NCBI RefSeq assembly: GCF_001431045.1
Contig: NZ_BCLE01000038.1
Coordinates: forward strand, 1-40,547
Reading direction: 5' to 3'
Source: Streptococcus orisasini
GTDB taxonomy: Bacteria > Bacillota > Bacilli > Lactobacillales > Streptococcaceae
Length of the DNA stretch: 40,547 bases
The notes below the pieces were generated by a model, which did no database searches, was not told the DNA's origin, and was given only the letters and a program-made list of their open reading frames with translations. This document shows, in pieces, positions 10,855-19,481 of this stretch (position 1 is its first letter; every line of letters starts with the position of its first letter). Both the position numbers and the translations under genes were made by a program.

Positions 10855-10868
10855 TGTAAGCGCTATCT
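10855..10868. promoter_or_regulatory. cre site (CcpA) at the fruA promoter
   Basis: TGTAAGCGCTATCT matches the cre consensus TGWAARCGYTWNCW at every position. It lies just downstream of the fruA -10 element, a position where CcpA would block transcription when preferred sugars are present. Confidence 0.85.
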
Positions 10869-10875
10869 TAAATTA

Positions 10876-10881
10876 AGTATA
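10876..10881 (-). promoter_or_regulatory. fruA promoter, -10 element
   Basis: TATACT on the minus strand; no good -35 hexamer is seen at 16-18 bp, which is consistent with activator dependence. Between here and the fruA ATG there is a leader of about 150 nt without a clear terminator; AAGGAG precedes the start. The rest of the 10716-10953 interval shows nothing else. Confidence 0.55.
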
Positions 10882-10953
10882 GCAAATCTCCTTCTATCTT
10901 TCATCTTGCAATTGTCATTTTCCTAATGTGACAGATGTCAATTTCAAGACATC

Positions 10954-11033
10954 AAAAAAGCATCCTAAACGATACCCCTTCATCAGCCGAAAGCTTAGTT
11001 CGACTGATGAAATCAGATAGTTTCAGAATGCTT
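10954..11033 (-). terminator. Two-tier terminator after the glucosaminidase-like gene
   Basis: On the minus strand, outer arms AAGCATTCTGAAAC and GTTTAGGATGCTT enclose an inner stem CATCAG/CTGATG and are followed by six T. The stem starts inside the stop codon of the upstream gene. It separates the 13069-11032 operon from fruA. Confidence 0.88.
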
Positions 11034-11619
11034 ATTTATCGTAATCTGTTAGATTATTTTTTTCTATAGTGGCAATTAATTTATTGGCATAATTAGGATC
11101 ACTGTTAAAACCTGCTGCCTGAAGGGCTTTAGCAACTGTTTTATAGCCGCTTGATGTTGTCATTGTCGTATAAAGCGCCTTATCCCACACCTTGTTCTGC
11201 CGCAGAATCGCCATATAATCATACAAAGAATCTTCCCAAGACTTATAAACAAGATAGCGATTAGTAACTTCATGCCAACGGCCATTCTTGTATTCACGGC
11301 TCTTTAAGCGTACTCCGCCCTCGCCAGCCTTTGCCTTGATGCTAAAAAGGTTGTGATATTTACTAGCTAGCAGGGTCTGACCAAAGTTACTGTCCAGCAC
11401 TGCCTGACCAATGATAATTGAACTTCTCACTCCATAGGTCTTGGATAGTTTCTGAGCTGTCGGAGCAATTTCTCGGATAAATTCTCTCTGGCTGTAAGGG
11501 CTGGCAGTTTCTTTTTGAGCACTCGCCAAGCCTCCGCCACTTAAAATTGGAAGGAAAACAGCCAGAAAAAGAAGTGTGACAATTACCACAAAAGACTTAA
11601 ATTTGAGTCTTGCTCTCAC
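11032..11619 (-). CDS. Secreted glucosaminidase-family (GH73-like) protein
   Basis: 195 residues. A basic N-terminus and hydrophobic segment (about 9-34) form a signal peptide or anchor. The rest is one FlgJ/LytG-type muramidase-like domain, with GQAVLDSNFGQT at 71-82, KYHNLFSIKA and YLVYKSWEDSLYDY. Members cut N-acetylglucosaminyl bonds in peptidoglycan. The family's usual catalytic Glu (AQAxxESxxG) is Asp76 here, so activity may be altered. The protein has no repeat or anchoring domain. It starts 3 bases after the carboxypeptidase gene and shares its operon, which suggests a role in cell-wall trimming. Annotation as mannosyl-glycoprotein endo-beta-N-acetylglucosaminidase would describe the same family. 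Confidence 0.82.
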   Translation of the reverse strand: MRARLKFKSFVVIVTLLFLAVFLPILSGGGLASAQKETASPYSQREFIREIAPTAQKLSKTYGVRSSIIIGQAVLDSNFGQTLLASKYHNLFSIKAKAGEGGVRLKSREYKNGRWHEVTNRYLVYKSWEDSLYDYMAILRQNKVWDKALYTTMTTSSGYKTVAKALQAAGFNSDPNYANKLIATIEKNNLTDYDK

Positions 11620-11622
11620 TGC

Positions 11623-12375
11623 CTATTTCTCCTTTAACTTTTCTAAATATTCTTCTAAGGTTAAATTGTGTTTGGTCATGTATTTAGCAGACTTTACGCC
11701 AACATAACGGTAATGCCAGTCCTCATAGTCAATGCCTGTCGCATGCTTTTTATCCTTAGGAAAACGCAGGACAAAGCCGTATTTTGGCGCTAGCTCAGCT
11801 ACTTTAGCAACCGTCTCTGGCTTGCTTTGATTGAGGCTGTCGACAGTACTCATATCAATAGCCAATCCTGTCTGATGTTCACTGGCTCCAGGCGGCTGTG
11901 AATAGGTCTGAACCTGCTTTTCAGCTTCTTCCTGACTCAGACTGGAATCATTTGCTTTTTCCTGAGCTACATAACTATTATAAAGTTCTTCTTGATAAGC
12001 AACACTGCGGTAACCTGATATCAAATGCTCACTAGCATCAATGGCTTGTGCTGCTGCCAAAAATTCTCGAGTTTTCTCTGCAATCCGAGAATCTACTGAA
12101 ATACTGTTAATATCTGTCAAATCAGGATTCATCTCAGCAGTTATATGGTCACGATTGACCAGAACCAATTCCCAATCATCGGGAGAAACATCCGGCAAAG
12201 CTGTCGTTTGGTCAGCCGAGGTCTTCTTTTGAGACCTTTTTTCTGTCTTAGCCTTGCCATTTCCTTGATGAACAGGCTGTTGATTCCTATTCAAGAAAAG
12301 ATAGATACCGAAAATAAAGAGTATAACAACTCCGATTTGCAGTAAAACAGTCAGTAAATTAAATCTTTTTCTCAT
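11623..12375 (-). CDS. Membrane-anchored VanY-type carboxypeptidase (LdcB/DacC-like)
   Basis: 250 residues. One N-terminal membrane helix (about 8-27) is followed by a charged linker and a zinc peptidase M15B domain, with SGYRSVAYQEELY, the zinc and catalytic motif SEHQTGLAID and EDWHYRYVG near the C-terminus. The family trims the C-terminal D-amino acid from peptidoglycan stem peptides: D,D-carboxypeptidase, or L,D-carboxypeptidase as in streptococcal LdcB. The specificity cannot be read from sequence. It overlaps the end of the upstream phosphoglycerate-mutase gene by 17 bases and precedes the glucosaminidase-like gene by 3, so the three are cotranscribed. Confidence 0.88.
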   Translation of the reverse strand: MRKRFNLLTVLLQIGVVILFIFGIYLFLNRNQQPVHQGNGKAKTEKRSQKKTSADQTTALPDVSPDDWELVLVNRDHITAEMNPDLTDINSISVDSRIAEKTREFLAAAQAIDASEHLISGYRSVAYQEELYNSYVAQEKANDSSLSQEEAEKQVQTYSQPPGASEHQTGLAIDMSTVDSLNQSKPETVAKVAELAPKYGFVLRFPKDKKHATGIDYEDWHYRYVGVKSAKYMTKHNLTLEEYLEKLKEK

Positions 12376-13069
12376 TAGTTTCTTTCAAAATTTGTCTTCC
12401 TTGATGACGGTAGCCCATATCGGCAATCGTTTCAATAGAAAATTTTTGATTTTCATAAGAAACGACACTCACGCTGCCATTATCAATGCTGGTCTTTTGT
12501 TGTTCATGATCAATCAGCCACATAAACGTCCCTATAGTCAGACCATGACTGACTACAATAGCGTTGCCGCCGCCCGATTGTTCAATAGATTGAGCAATAG
12601 CTTCAAATCCTCCGTAAATACGATTTTCAATCACTTCCCAAGGCTCTGCCCAATTAGCTGTATCGACTTCAACAAGACTGGCCGCCAGTTCAGGGTAAGT
12701 AACTTCCGTAAAAGTTTTACCTGTATTAAAAGCTGCTGTCCTAGGCAGGACTCCTTGGAACAAATCCCCGTCATAACCGCCATCCAGACTGCCAAAGCAC
12801 CACTCACGAATGCGTTTATCCCGCGTATAAGGCAGATTTTCATGACCGATTTCACGAAGAATAATTTCCATGGTCTGCATGGTTCTGCCGCTATCGCTGG
12901 AGAATGCTGCCTTAAAAGGAATTTTGGCCGCTTTTAAGCCTACACCCAGTTCTCGTATGCCTTCCTCGCCAAATTTTGTCAGAGGGGTATCACTCCATCC
13001 TTGGGCACGTCCAATTGTGTTAAACATTGTTTTCCCATGTCTAGCTATATAGAGTTTTGTTTCTGTCAT
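12359..13069 (-). CDS. Histidine phosphatase / phosphoglycerate mutase family protein
   Basis: 236 residues. YIARHGKTMFN at the N-terminus carries the phospho-accepting His of the RHG motif, and VVSHGLTIGTFMW supplies the second His. The start MTETKLY was chosen because GGAGGG ends five bases before it; an ATG five codons upstream overlaps that ribosome-binding site. These proteins are usually small-molecule phosphatases or cofactor-dependent mutases; the glycolytic GpmA has a different, longer signature, so this is unlikely to be it. It is first in an operon with two cell-wall hydrolases, under a promoter at 13094-13122. The substrate is unknown. Confidence 0.88.
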   Translation of the reverse strand: MTETKLYIARHGKTMFNTIGRAQGWSDTPLTKFGEEGIRELGVGLKAAKIPFKAAFSSDSGRTMQTMEIILREIGHENLPYTRDKRIREWCFGSLDGGYDGDLFQGVLPRTAAFNTGKTFTEVTYPELAASLVEVDTANWAEPWEVIENRIYGGFEAIAQSIEQSGGGNAIVVSHGLTIGTFMWLIDHEQQKTSIDNGSVSVVSYENQKFSIETIADMGYRHQGRQILKETNEKKI

Positions 13070-13093
13070 CTTTACCCTCCTCATCCAGACTAT

Positions 13094-13122
13094 ATTATAA
13101 CATGAAATGAAAACACTTGCAA
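13094..13122 (-). promoter_or_regulatory. Promoter of the phosphatase-carboxypeptidase operon
   Basis: TTGCAA (13122-13117), 17-bp spacer, TATAAT (13099-13094), 24 bases before the ATG. The upstream gap to 13333 is AT-rich and shows only a weak hairpin AAAAGTT/AACTTTT near 13247, which may end the PFL gene transcript. Confidence 0.75.
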
Positions 13123-13333
13123 AAAACTTACAAGTGCCTTATTTTATCATAATTGAAACAATTTCTTATTAAAATTGCTGGCTTTTTCGATAGCCGCCTT
13201 ACTAGGAAGCTTACATATAAGAACTCAACAACTAACGAAAAAGTTCTAAACTTTTATTGTGTAATGGTTTCAGTCTAACGCTTGATTACATTGAGCTAAG
13301 CATTATTTTTAACAGTATCTGATTGGATTGCCT

Positions 13334-14671
13334 TTAATTTTTAAAACTGTGGATAGGTGCAGGAATCTGACCGCCACGGGCGATAAAATCTGCAGATGAT
13401 TTCTTATTGACAGACATAACCGGAGCTGCGCCCAACAGACCGCCGAATTCGATCATATCGCCTTCTTTTCCTTTAGGAATAATGCGCACCGCTGTTGTCT
13501 TCTGATTGATCACGCCGATAGCTGCCTCATCAGCAATCATGGCTGCAATTGTTGTATCCGGTGTATCCTCAGGAATGGCAATCATATCAAGCCCCACCGA
13601 ACAGATAGCTGTCATAGCTTCTAATTTTTCCAGATTGAGGGAACCGCTCTTAACTGCAGCAATCATACCCTCATCTTCTGAAACTGGGATAAAGGCACCT
13701 GACAAGCCGCCAACTTGATTGCAGGCCATGACACCGCCCTTTTTGACTTGGTCATTGAGAAGAGCCAGTGCTGCCGTTGTTCCATGAGTTCCGACCGTCT
13801 CCAGACCCATTTCTTCAAGAACACGGGCAACCGAATCGCCGACTGCCGGCGTCGGAGCCAACGATAAATCAACAATGCCAAATTTGACTCCAAGACGCTC
13901 GCTGGCCAGCGTTCCTACCAGCTGTCCGATACGAGTAATCTTGAAAGCTGTCTTTTTAACTGTCTCAGCGACAAGGTCAAAGCTTTGACCGCGAACTTTT
14001 TCCAAAGCACGCTTGACCACCCCTGGCCCTGAGACACCGACATTGATGACAACATCGGCTTCTCCTACGCCGTGAAAGGCACCTGCCATGAAAGGATTGT
14101 CCTCAACGGCATTGGCAAAGACCACCAATTTAGCAGGGCCCATCTCAGAAGCGGCAGACGTTTCCTTGATAATGCGCCCCATATCACGCACAGCTGTCAT
14201 ATTGATACCAGACTTGGTTGATCCGATATTGACGGATGAACAGACAAAGTCAGTTTCAGCCAAAGCTTGGGGAATAGAGTTGATGAGAATTTCATCTCCT
14301 TTTTGATAACCTTTTTGCACCAAAGCAGAAAAACCGCCGATAAAATTAATGCCAATCTTTTTGGCTGCACGGTCCAGCGCCTTAGCCAAAGGAACATAGC
14401 TATCCGCATCAGTTGCTGCACCAATGATGGAAATAGGTGTTACAGAGATACGCTTGTTGACAATTGGAATCCCCAATTCAGCTGAAATTTCATCTCCAAC
14501 TTCAACCAGTCTGCTGGCTTTAGTAACAATTTTATTATAAATTTTTTCAGCAGCCTTATTAATATCTGAGTCAATACAGTCAAGCAGTGAAATCCCCATC
14601 GTAATAGTGCGGACGTCAAAGTTCTGCTCTTCAATCATAGCGATTGTTTCAGTAACTTGTTTAATATCCAT
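13334..14671 (-). CDS. PFL family protein, UPF0210
   Basis: 445 residues, beginning [20 protein letters not shown] and ending [13 protein letters not shown], both characteristic of the UPF0210/DUF711 family. Family members are cytoplasmic alpha/beta proteins with a pyruvate-formate-lyase-like fold and no agreed function. No glycyl-radical motif is visible, so it is not a true formate lyase. The gene follows the ACT-domain gene by 16 bases, and this pair is conserved in streptococci and many Firmicutes, which suggests a shared regulatory or metabolic role. Confidence 0.92.
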   Translation of the reverse strand: MDIKQVTETIAMIEEQNFDVRTITMGISLLDCIDSDINKAAEKIYNKIVTKASRLVEVGDEISAELGIPIVNKRISVTPISIIGAATDADSYVPLAKALDRAAKKIGINFIGGFSALVQKGYQKGDEILINSIPQALAETDFVCSSVNIGSTKSGINMTAVRDMGRIIKETSAASEMGPAKLVVFANAVEDNPFMAGAFHGVGEADVVINVGVSGPGVVKRALEKVRGQSFDLVAETVKKTAFKITRIGQLVGTLASERLGVKFGIVDLSLAPTPAVGDSVARVLEEMGLETVGTHGTTAALALLNDQVKKGGVMACNQVGGLSGAFIPVSEDEGMIAAVKSGSLNLEKLEAMTAICSVGLDMIAIPEDTPDTTIAAMIADEAAIGVINQKTTAVRIIPKGKEGDMIEFGGLLGAAPVMSVNKKSSADFIARGGQIPAPIHSFKN

Positions 14672-14687
14672 TACTCAAGCCCCCATC

Positions 14688-14954
14688 TTATAAATTATGC
14701 ATGGCATCAAAAATGGCCGAACTTTGGATATTAATTTTAACATTTAAAGTCTCTCCAAAAGTCTCAAACTCTTTTCTAAGCTGAGCAAAATCTTTTTTCT
14801 CATCAGCAGAAACCACTGCCATCATGGTAAAATAGCCGTCTAAAACAGTCTGTGTAATGTCATCAATGTTAAGTCCAAGCTCTGCAATTTTCGTTGCCAC
14901 ACCCGCAACAATACCGGTTGTATCTTTTCCAACTACTGTAATAATTGCTTTCAT
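14688..14954 (-). CDS. ACT-domain protein, UPF0237
   Basis: 88 residues forming one ACT domain (MKAIITVVGKDTTGIVAGVA ... GLNIDDITQTVLDGYFTMM). ACT domains bind amino acids or other small ligands and regulate partners. The start at this ATG is set by GGAGG five bases upstream; a GTG/ATG-type extension of four codons would overlap it. It is first in a two-gene operon with the UPF0210 gene, and the two products probably act together. Confidence 0.93.
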   Translation of the reverse strand: MKAIITVVGKDTTGIVAGVATKIAELGLNIDDITQTVLDGYFTMMAVVSADEKKDFAQLRKEFETFGETLNVKINIQSSAIFDAMHNL

Positions 14955-14984
14955 AAAGGCCTCCAAATGTAATGTATTTCATTT

Positions 14985-14990
14985 ATTTTA
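14985..14990 (-). promoter_or_regulatory. Promoter -10 for the ACT-UPF0210 operon
   Basis: TAAAAT with TG one base before it (extended -10) on the minus strand, about 30 bases before the ATG. No strong -35 hexamer is seen. Confidence 0.5.
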
Positions 14991-15058
14991 GCATAAAAAA
15001 GATGAAAATTCTATAAGAAAAACAGCAACAATGTTCGTGTTTTACCTTTTGTCGCTTT

Positions 15059-15091
15059 CTCATAAATAAAAAACGAACTCTTATTTATGAG
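15059..15091. repeat. Perfect inverted repeat in the ACT-hdiR divergent region
   Basis: CTCATAAATAA (15059-15069) and TTATTTATGAG (15081-15091) are exact complements across an 11-base loop. They lie between two divergent transcription units, about 70 bp upstream of the ACT promoter and 100 bp upstream of the hdiR promoter. There is no T-tract. This could be an operator for an unidentified regulator. Nothing else is visible in 14991-15193 except a hairpin GCTGCT/AGCAGC near 15148. Confidence 0.5.
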
Positions 15092-15193
15092 AATTCTAAA
15101 CATTTCCTGTAAAGTGAACTTTTAGGTGCCCAAGACATCAGGAAACAGCTGCTCTAGCAGCAATCAGGCAACAACTATTTTTATTATTTCTCC

Positions 15194-15242
15194 TTGCTTT
15201 TCCTGCTAAAAGATGATAAACTTTAATTAGTTTATAAACTAA
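15194..15242 (+). promoter_or_regulatory. hdiR promoter and palindromic operator
   Basis: TTGCTT (15194-15199), 17-bp spacer, TAAACT (15217-15222). The palindrome TTAGTTTATAAACTAA (15227-15242) covers the expected transcription start, ideal for self-repression by the downstream regulator. AGGAG stands six bases before the ATG. Confidence 0.7.
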
Positions 15243-15253
15243 CAGGAGAGCTT

Positions 15254-15940
15254 ATGTTTTCAGGCGAAAGATTAAGAAAAAGACGGGAAGAACTCGGACT
15301 TTCACAAGCACAGATGGCTAAACAGTTAGGGATTTCCCGTCCGTCTTACTTTAATTGGGAAGCTAACAAAACCAGACCCAATCAAAAAAACCTAGCAAAA
15401 TTGGCTCAGCTGCTGAAAGTCGACAGGGCTTATTTTTCAGTCCAGTATGATATTATCAGCATTTATAGCCAGCTGAATGCAGATAATAAGGAAAAAACGC
15501 TCAACTATTCGCAAAATTTACTGAAGCAGCAAAACAAGGTGGTGAAAACAATGGAAAGTAAACGTTACGCTTATAAAGTCTACGAAAAATTATCTGCAGG
15601 TACAGGATATTCTTACTTTGGAGATGGCAATTTTGATACTGTCTTCTATGATGAAGAACTTGATCATGATTTTGCTGCTTGGATTTTTGGAGATTCTATG
15701 GAACCGACATTTCTAAACGGTGAAGTAGCTCTTGTTAAACAGACCGGATTTGACTATGATGGTGCTATTTACGCAGTGGATTGGAACGGTCAAACCTATA
15801 TCAAAAAAGTCTATCGCGAAGACAAAGGACTTCGTTTGGTCTCTCTCAATAAAAAATATGCGGACAAATTTGCTCCTTATGAAGATAATCCACGGATTAT
15901 CGGACTGATTGTTGGTAACTTTATGCCTCTTGAAGCTTAG
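15254..15940 (+). CDS. hdiR: HdiR-type self-cleaving repressor (XRE helix-turn-helix + S24 peptidase)
   Basis: 228 residues. An N-terminal XRE/Cro helix-turn-helix (about 4-60; LGLSQAQMAKQLGISRPSY) is joined by a linker to a LexA-like S24 domain. The self-cleavage bond Ala115-Gly116 (LSAGTG), nucleophile Ser148 (GDSMEPTF) and general-base Lys184 (YIKKVYR) are all present, so RecA-stimulated cleavage should work. In Lactococcus, HdiR controls genes induced by heat and DNA damage and itself. Streptococci lack classical lexA, so such proteins carry part of the SOS-like response. The gene is monocistronic with its own operator and terminator. No prophage genes are nearby, so it is unlikely to be a phage repressor. 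Confidence 0.85.
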   Translation: MFSGERLRKRREELGLSQAQMAKQLGISRPSYFNWEANKTRPNQKNLAKLAQLLKVDRAYFSVQYDIISIYSQLNADNKEKTLNYSQNLLKQQNKVVKTMESKRYAYKVYEKLSAGTGYSYFGDGNFDTVFYDEELDHDFAAWIFGDSMEPTFLNGEVALVKQTGFDYDGAIYAVDWNGQTYIKKVYREDKGLRLVSLNKKYADKFAPYEDNPRIIGLIVGNFMPLEA

Positions 15941-16036
15941 GGTGCCTTCTAGAAATCAGAAGCAGCTTTAACGGTCACTCTCAGCAGATAGTGCGGACAG
16001 GGTAAATCACAATACAGTGCCTTTAAATGCAAAGAA

Positions 16037-16085
16037 CAGGACAAACCGATTCTTTTAAAATTATCGATTTGTCCTGCTTTTTTTA
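16037..16085 (+). terminator. Intrinsic terminator of hdiR
   Basis: The stem CAGGACAAA ... TTTGTCCTG, with extra pairing CCGAT/ATCGA inside, is followed by GC and seven T (interrupted by none) on the plus strand. It also lies just past the sloR stop on the opposite strand. Confidence 0.88.
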
Positions 16086-16112
16086 CTTATTTCAAATACC
16101 CTAACAAGTAAT

Positions 16113-16763
16113 TTACGCTTTCTTTTCCACATAGATCTGGGCAGCAACAGCTGATGTGATTTGCAGCTGTTTACCATCCTTTTCTATCGTATAGGCACCT
16201 GCAAAATCATCATACTCTAAAAGCTTTAATTCATCGCCAATATTTAGATGATGCTGTTCCATATACTTCAAGAGCTGAAAATTATCCTGAACCCGCTTTA
16301 ACAGATAAGTTCCCTTCTCAGCCGTATCTCTCAAAGTTTTATGGTACTTTTCAACCAGAGGCTCTCCATGCTGAGGAATAGTTCCTCCATGCGGGCAGAC
16401 TTTTGGATAATTGAGGAGCTTATCCAAACGTTCAATGAAAATATCTGACACTGTATGTTCCAAGACCTCAGCCTCTTCATGAATTTCATCCGCTGTATAG
16501 CCCAGATGATTCATCAAGAAAACTTCAATTAAACGATGCTTACGATAGAGAGCGGAAGTCAAGGCCAAACCTTTTTGGGTCAGGAGATAGCCGGCTTGCT
16601 TATCTTTAAGAATCAGATCCTCCTGCAAAAGTTTTTTGACCATTTCTGACACTGCTGGAGCAGATACTGACATTTTGGCAGCAATTTGCTTGTTGCTGAT
16701 TTTTTCTCCGTGCTCACCGAGCTCATAGATGATTTTTAGATAGTCTTCTTTGTTAGGTGTCAT
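16113..16763 (-). CDS. sloR: Metal-dependent repressor SloR (DtxR/MntR family)
   Basis: Manganese/iron-responsive regulator of metal uptake and, in S. mutans, of virulence and stress genes. The 216 residues comprise an N-terminal winged helix (about 4-62), a dimerisation and metal-binding domain and a C-terminal SH3-like FeoA domain. The metal ligands known in ScaR/SloR/MntR are present by position: Asp7, His76, Glu80, Glu99, Glu102, His103 and Cys123. It is the last gene of sloABCR but has its own extended -10 promoter in the gap after sloC, so the repressor can be made when sloABC is shut off. Its target palindrome lies upstream of sloA. Confidence 0.93.
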   Translation of the reverse strand: MTPNKEDYLKIIYELGEHGEKISNKQIAAKMSVSAPAVSEMVKKLLQEDLILKDKQAGYLLTQKGLALTSALYRKHRLIEVFLMNHLGYTADEIHEEAEVLEHTVSDIFIERLDKLLNYPKVCPHGGTIPQHGEPLVEKYHKTLRDTAEKGTYLLKRVQDNFQLLKYMEQHHLNIGDELKLLEYDDFAGAYTIEKDGKQLQITSAVAAQIYVEKKA

Positions 16764-16789
16764 AATTTATCCTCTTCTTTGTCAAACTC

Positions 16790-16798
16790 ATTATATCA
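16790..16798 (-). promoter_or_regulatory. sloR internal promoter, extended -10
   Basis: TG-A-TATAAT on the minus strand, about 27 bases before the sloR ATG; the -35 region is poor. A separate sloR promoter in the sloC-sloR gap is known in S. mutans. Confidence 0.65.
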
Positions 16799-16904
16799 AA
16801 TTGTTCACAAAAAGGGGATAAAAGTTTTCATTCTCAGCCGTTTTACAGGGTCGCCTTAAATGACCAAATTATCTAGATAGTAAGATTAGCTGCATGATTA
16901 AAAC

Positions 16905-17825
16905 CTATTGCGATAGACCTGCAGTAATTTTATCTATATTCCATTTCATCATGGCATAGTAACTATCTCCTGCTTGTCCTTTTTTGGCAATTGAGTCTGT
17001 AAAAATTTTAGCGGCAATAGGAAGTCCTGTATCTTTAGAGACAGTTTTCATCGGCCGTTCATCAACGCTGCTTTCAACAAAAAGTGCTGGTACCTGTTTT
17101 TTGCGCAATTTTTCCACCAGATTTTTAATTTGATTTGGTGTTCCTTCTTCTTCTGTATTAATTTCCCAAATATAAGCTGACGGGATATCATAAGCTTGTG
17201 AAAAATATTTAAAACACCCTTCACTGGTAACAATCATTTTCTTTTCAGCCGGAATACGGCTGATTTTTTCTTTAGCTGTTTGGTGCAGCTTTTCAAGCTT
17301 GGCACTGTATACCTGAAAATTTTTCTGATAATAGCGCTTGTTTTTAGGATCTTTTTCAGAAAGACGCTTCATAATATTCTTGGCATAAATGATACCATTT
17401 TCAAGATTGAGCCAGGCATGAGGATCTTCTTTTCCCTTTTCCTTGGCTCCTTCTAAATAAATCGTCTTAATACCGTCACTAACTGCAAAATAATCTTTGT
17501 CTGCTTTTTTACCAGCATTTTTGACAAGCTTTGTAAACCAAGCCTGTCCGCCATTTTCTAGATTGATGCCATTGTAAAAAATCACATCAGCCTGAGAGGT
17601 TTTTTTGACATCTTCTGCCAAGGGCTCATATTCATGCGGATCACGGCCGACAGGAACTATGCTGTGCAGATTAATTTTATCACCAGCGATATTTTTAGTT
17701 ATATCGGCAATAATTGAATTTGTAGCTACGGCATTTAACTTTTTGTCTGCCCTTTTTTTAGAAGTACAGGCAAACAAACCAATTAAAGACAAGCAAACTA
17801 ACAGCAATAAACCAAATTTTTTCAT
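16905..17825 (-). CDS. sloC: Metal-binding lipoprotein of the manganese ABC transporter
   Basis: Surface receptor (PsaA/MtsA/ScaA family, cluster A-I) that captures Mn(II) and probably Fe(II). The 306 residues begin with a lipoprotein signal peptide ending LFAC, Cys20 being the lipidated residue. The start is the ATG with AAGGAG eight bases upstream; an upstream in-frame extension of 12 codons has no site. Metal ligands of the family are recognisable: His in DPHEYEPL, His in DPHAWLN, Glu in WEINTEEE and Asp in GDSYYAMM. It follows sloB after 36 bases. The 141-bp gap after it carries the sloR promoter. Confidence 0.94.
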   Translation of the reverse strand: MKKFGLLLLVCLSLIGLFACTSKKRADKKLNAVATNSIIADITKNIAGDKINLHSIVPVGRDPHEYEPLAEDVKKTSQADVIFYNGINLENGGQAWFTKLVKNAGKKADKDYFAVSDGIKTIYLEGAKEKGKEDPHAWLNLENGIIYAKNIMKRLSEKDPKNKRYYQKNFQVYSAKLEKLHQTAKEKISRIPAEKKMIVTSEGCFKYFSQAYDIPSAYIWEINTEEEGTPNQIKNLVEKLRKKQVPALFVESSVDERPMKTVSKDTGLPIAAKIFTDSIAKKGQAGDSYYAMMKWNIDKITAGLSQ

Positions 17826-17861
17826 TAAAAATTCTCCTTTATAATAAATAATTGCTAACAC

Positions 17862-18710
17862 TTAAGAATGATTGCTTTCTGCTTTTTTCCTAAAAAATCT
17901 CTGCTTGGGTGCAAAAATAAAGGACAGCAAAAAGATTAGAGCCGAGGTCAAAACAATACTTGATCCGGCAGCAATGTTAAAACTATAGCCAATAAAAAGA
18001 CCTAAAACCGAAGCCAGAGCTCCCAAAGTTGATGACAAAAAGATCATAGACTTCAAACTATTGCTATAGAGATAAGCTGTTGCTGCAGGCGTTATCAGCA
18101 AGGCGACAATTAAAATGGTTCCGACACTCTGCATAGCTGTAACTGAAACCAAAGTCAGCAAAATCATCAGCAGGTAATGATAATAATTAACAGGTACCCC
18201 CATTGATTTTGCCAAGGTAGGGTCAAAAGACGTCAGCAAAAGCGGTTTGAAAAAGAAAATGATGACCACAAGGACAAGTAGTGAAATTCCTAAGGTAATC
18301 CATTTATCTGTGTCTTGTACAGCCAAGATATTCCCAAACAAAATATGAAACAGGTCGGTCGAACTGTTAGCCAAACCAATCAAAATAACTCCCAAGGCCA
18401 AAAAAGAACTGAAGGTTATGCCGATAGCTGTATCGCTTTTAATAATGCTGTTTTCCTTAATAAAAGTAATTATAAGTGAAGCCAGCAAACCAAAAACAAT
18501 AGCTCCAATAAAAAAGTTAATCCCTAAAATATAAGATAAGGCAACACCCGGCAAAACAGCATGGGAAATAGCGTCTCCCATGAGAGACATCCCACGAAGA
18601 ATGATAAAACAACCTACTGCTCCTGCTACAACACCAATAATAACGGCCGTTACTAGAGCATTTTGTAAAAAATGAAACTGCTGCAGTCCTTTTATAAATT
18701 CTATAATCAT
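17862..18710 (-). CDS. sloB: Manganese ABC transporter permease
   Basis: Integral membrane channel of the SloABC importer (ABC-3 family). The 282 residues form about eight or nine hydrophobic segments. Typical family pieces are GCFIILRGMSLMGDAISHAVLPGVAL near the N-terminus (the coupling and gating region) and ALLITPAATAYL in the second half. It begins immediately after the sloA stop (adjacent bases), indicating translational coupling. Confidence 0.93.
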   Translation of the reverse strand: MIIEFIKGLQQFHFLQNALVTAVIIGVVAGAVGCFIILRGMSLMGDAISHAVLPGVALSYILGINFFIGAIVFGLLASLIITFIKENSIIKSDTAIGITFSSFLALGVILIGLANSSTDLFHILFGNILAVQDTDKWITLGISLLVLVVIIFFFKPLLLTSFDPTLAKSMGVPVNYYHYLLMILLTLVSVTAMQSVGTILIVALLITPAATAYLYSNSLKSMIFLSSTLGALASVLGLFIGYSFNIAAGSSIVLTSALIFLLSFIFAPKQRFFRKKAESNHS

Positions 18711-19430
18711 TTAAAGATCACCTGCCATTAAAAACTGTGATTGATAAGTCTTGGTCAAATTTTCCTGTGTAAAAACAGCCTTTGTAGGCCCAAAGGCAAG
18801 AACTTTTCTGTTTAAAAGCAGCACTTGGTCAAAATAAGCTTCGGCCTTGCTCAAATCATGATGAATAACTAAAATCGTTTTTCCTTTTTCTTTAAGCGCC
18901 TGTAAAAGCTGCATAATCATTTCCTCACTGACAGTATCAATACCTGCAAAGGGCTCATCCAAAAAGATATAATCGGCTTCTTGAACCAAGCAGCGAGCTA
19001 TAAGCATGCGCTGAAATTGCCCGCCCGAAAGCTGATTGATCGGCCTTTCTGCATAATCTAGCAGATTAACCCGAGCAAGTGCTTCTTGAATTTTTTTCCA
19101 ATCCTGCTTTTTTAAGCGTGAAAAGAAACCAAGCCGAGAAAATAAGCCTAGGGCTACACATTCTTTTACCCGAATGGGGAAATTTGAGTCAATATCAGCT
19201 TTTTGTTCGACGTAAGATACTTTCTCAAGCATTTGACTCAGCCTTTTCCCATCAATAAAGCTGTCTCCTTGATGATCCACCATTCCCAAAATCCCCTTAA
19301 AAAAAGTTGACTTCCCAGCACCATTAGGCCCAATGACACCAGTAATAGCAGAAGGGGCGATTCCTAAGGAAATATTATCCAGGATTAGCTGATTTTGATA
19401 AGCAACACTCAAATTTTCAATTTTTAGCAT
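18711..19430 (-). CDS. sloA: Manganese ABC transporter ATP-binding protein
   Basis: Cytoplasmic ATPase energising SloB/SloC metal uptake. The 239 residues have Walker [10 protein letters not shown], signature LSGGQFQRM, Walker B YIFLDEP and the switch His in VIHHDLS. It is the first gene of the operon, reading from a promoter embedded in a large SloR palindrome. The ATG is preceded by GGAG and AAGGA. Confidence 0.94.
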   Translation of the reverse strand: MLKIENLSVAYQNQLILDNISLGIAPSAITGVIGPNGAGKSTFFKGILGMVDHQGDSFIDGKRLSQMLEKVSYVEQKADIDSNFPIRVKECVALGLFSRLGFFSRLKKQDWKKIQEALARVNLLDYAERPINQLSGGQFQRMLIARCLVQEADYIFLDEPFAGIDTVSEEMIMQLLQALKEKGKTILVIHHDLSKAEAYFDQVLLLNRKVLAFGPTKAVFTQENLTKTYQSQFLMAGDL

Positions 19431-19452
19431 TTCCTTTTCTCCTCTTAAAAAT

Positions 19453-19481
19453 AATATAACTTAATATTAAAATTAAGTCAA
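19453..19481 (-). promoter_or_regulatory. sloABC promoter
   Basis: TTGACT (19481-19476), 17-bp spacer, TATATT (19458-19453) on the minus strand. The -35 hexamer sits in the centre of the SloR palindrome, so SloR binding would occlude RNA polymerase. Confidence 0.85.

Noticed and set aside
13240..13265. Hairpin AAAAGTT/AACTTTT as the terminator of the UPF0210 gene.
   Set aside because: The stem is short, all AT but two pairs, and nearly 80 bases from the stop; support is too weak to list as a feature.
15254..15940. A prophage CI-type repressor marking an integrated element.
   Set aside because: No integrase, excisionase, cro or attachment repeats flank it; the gene stands alone with its own operator and terminator.
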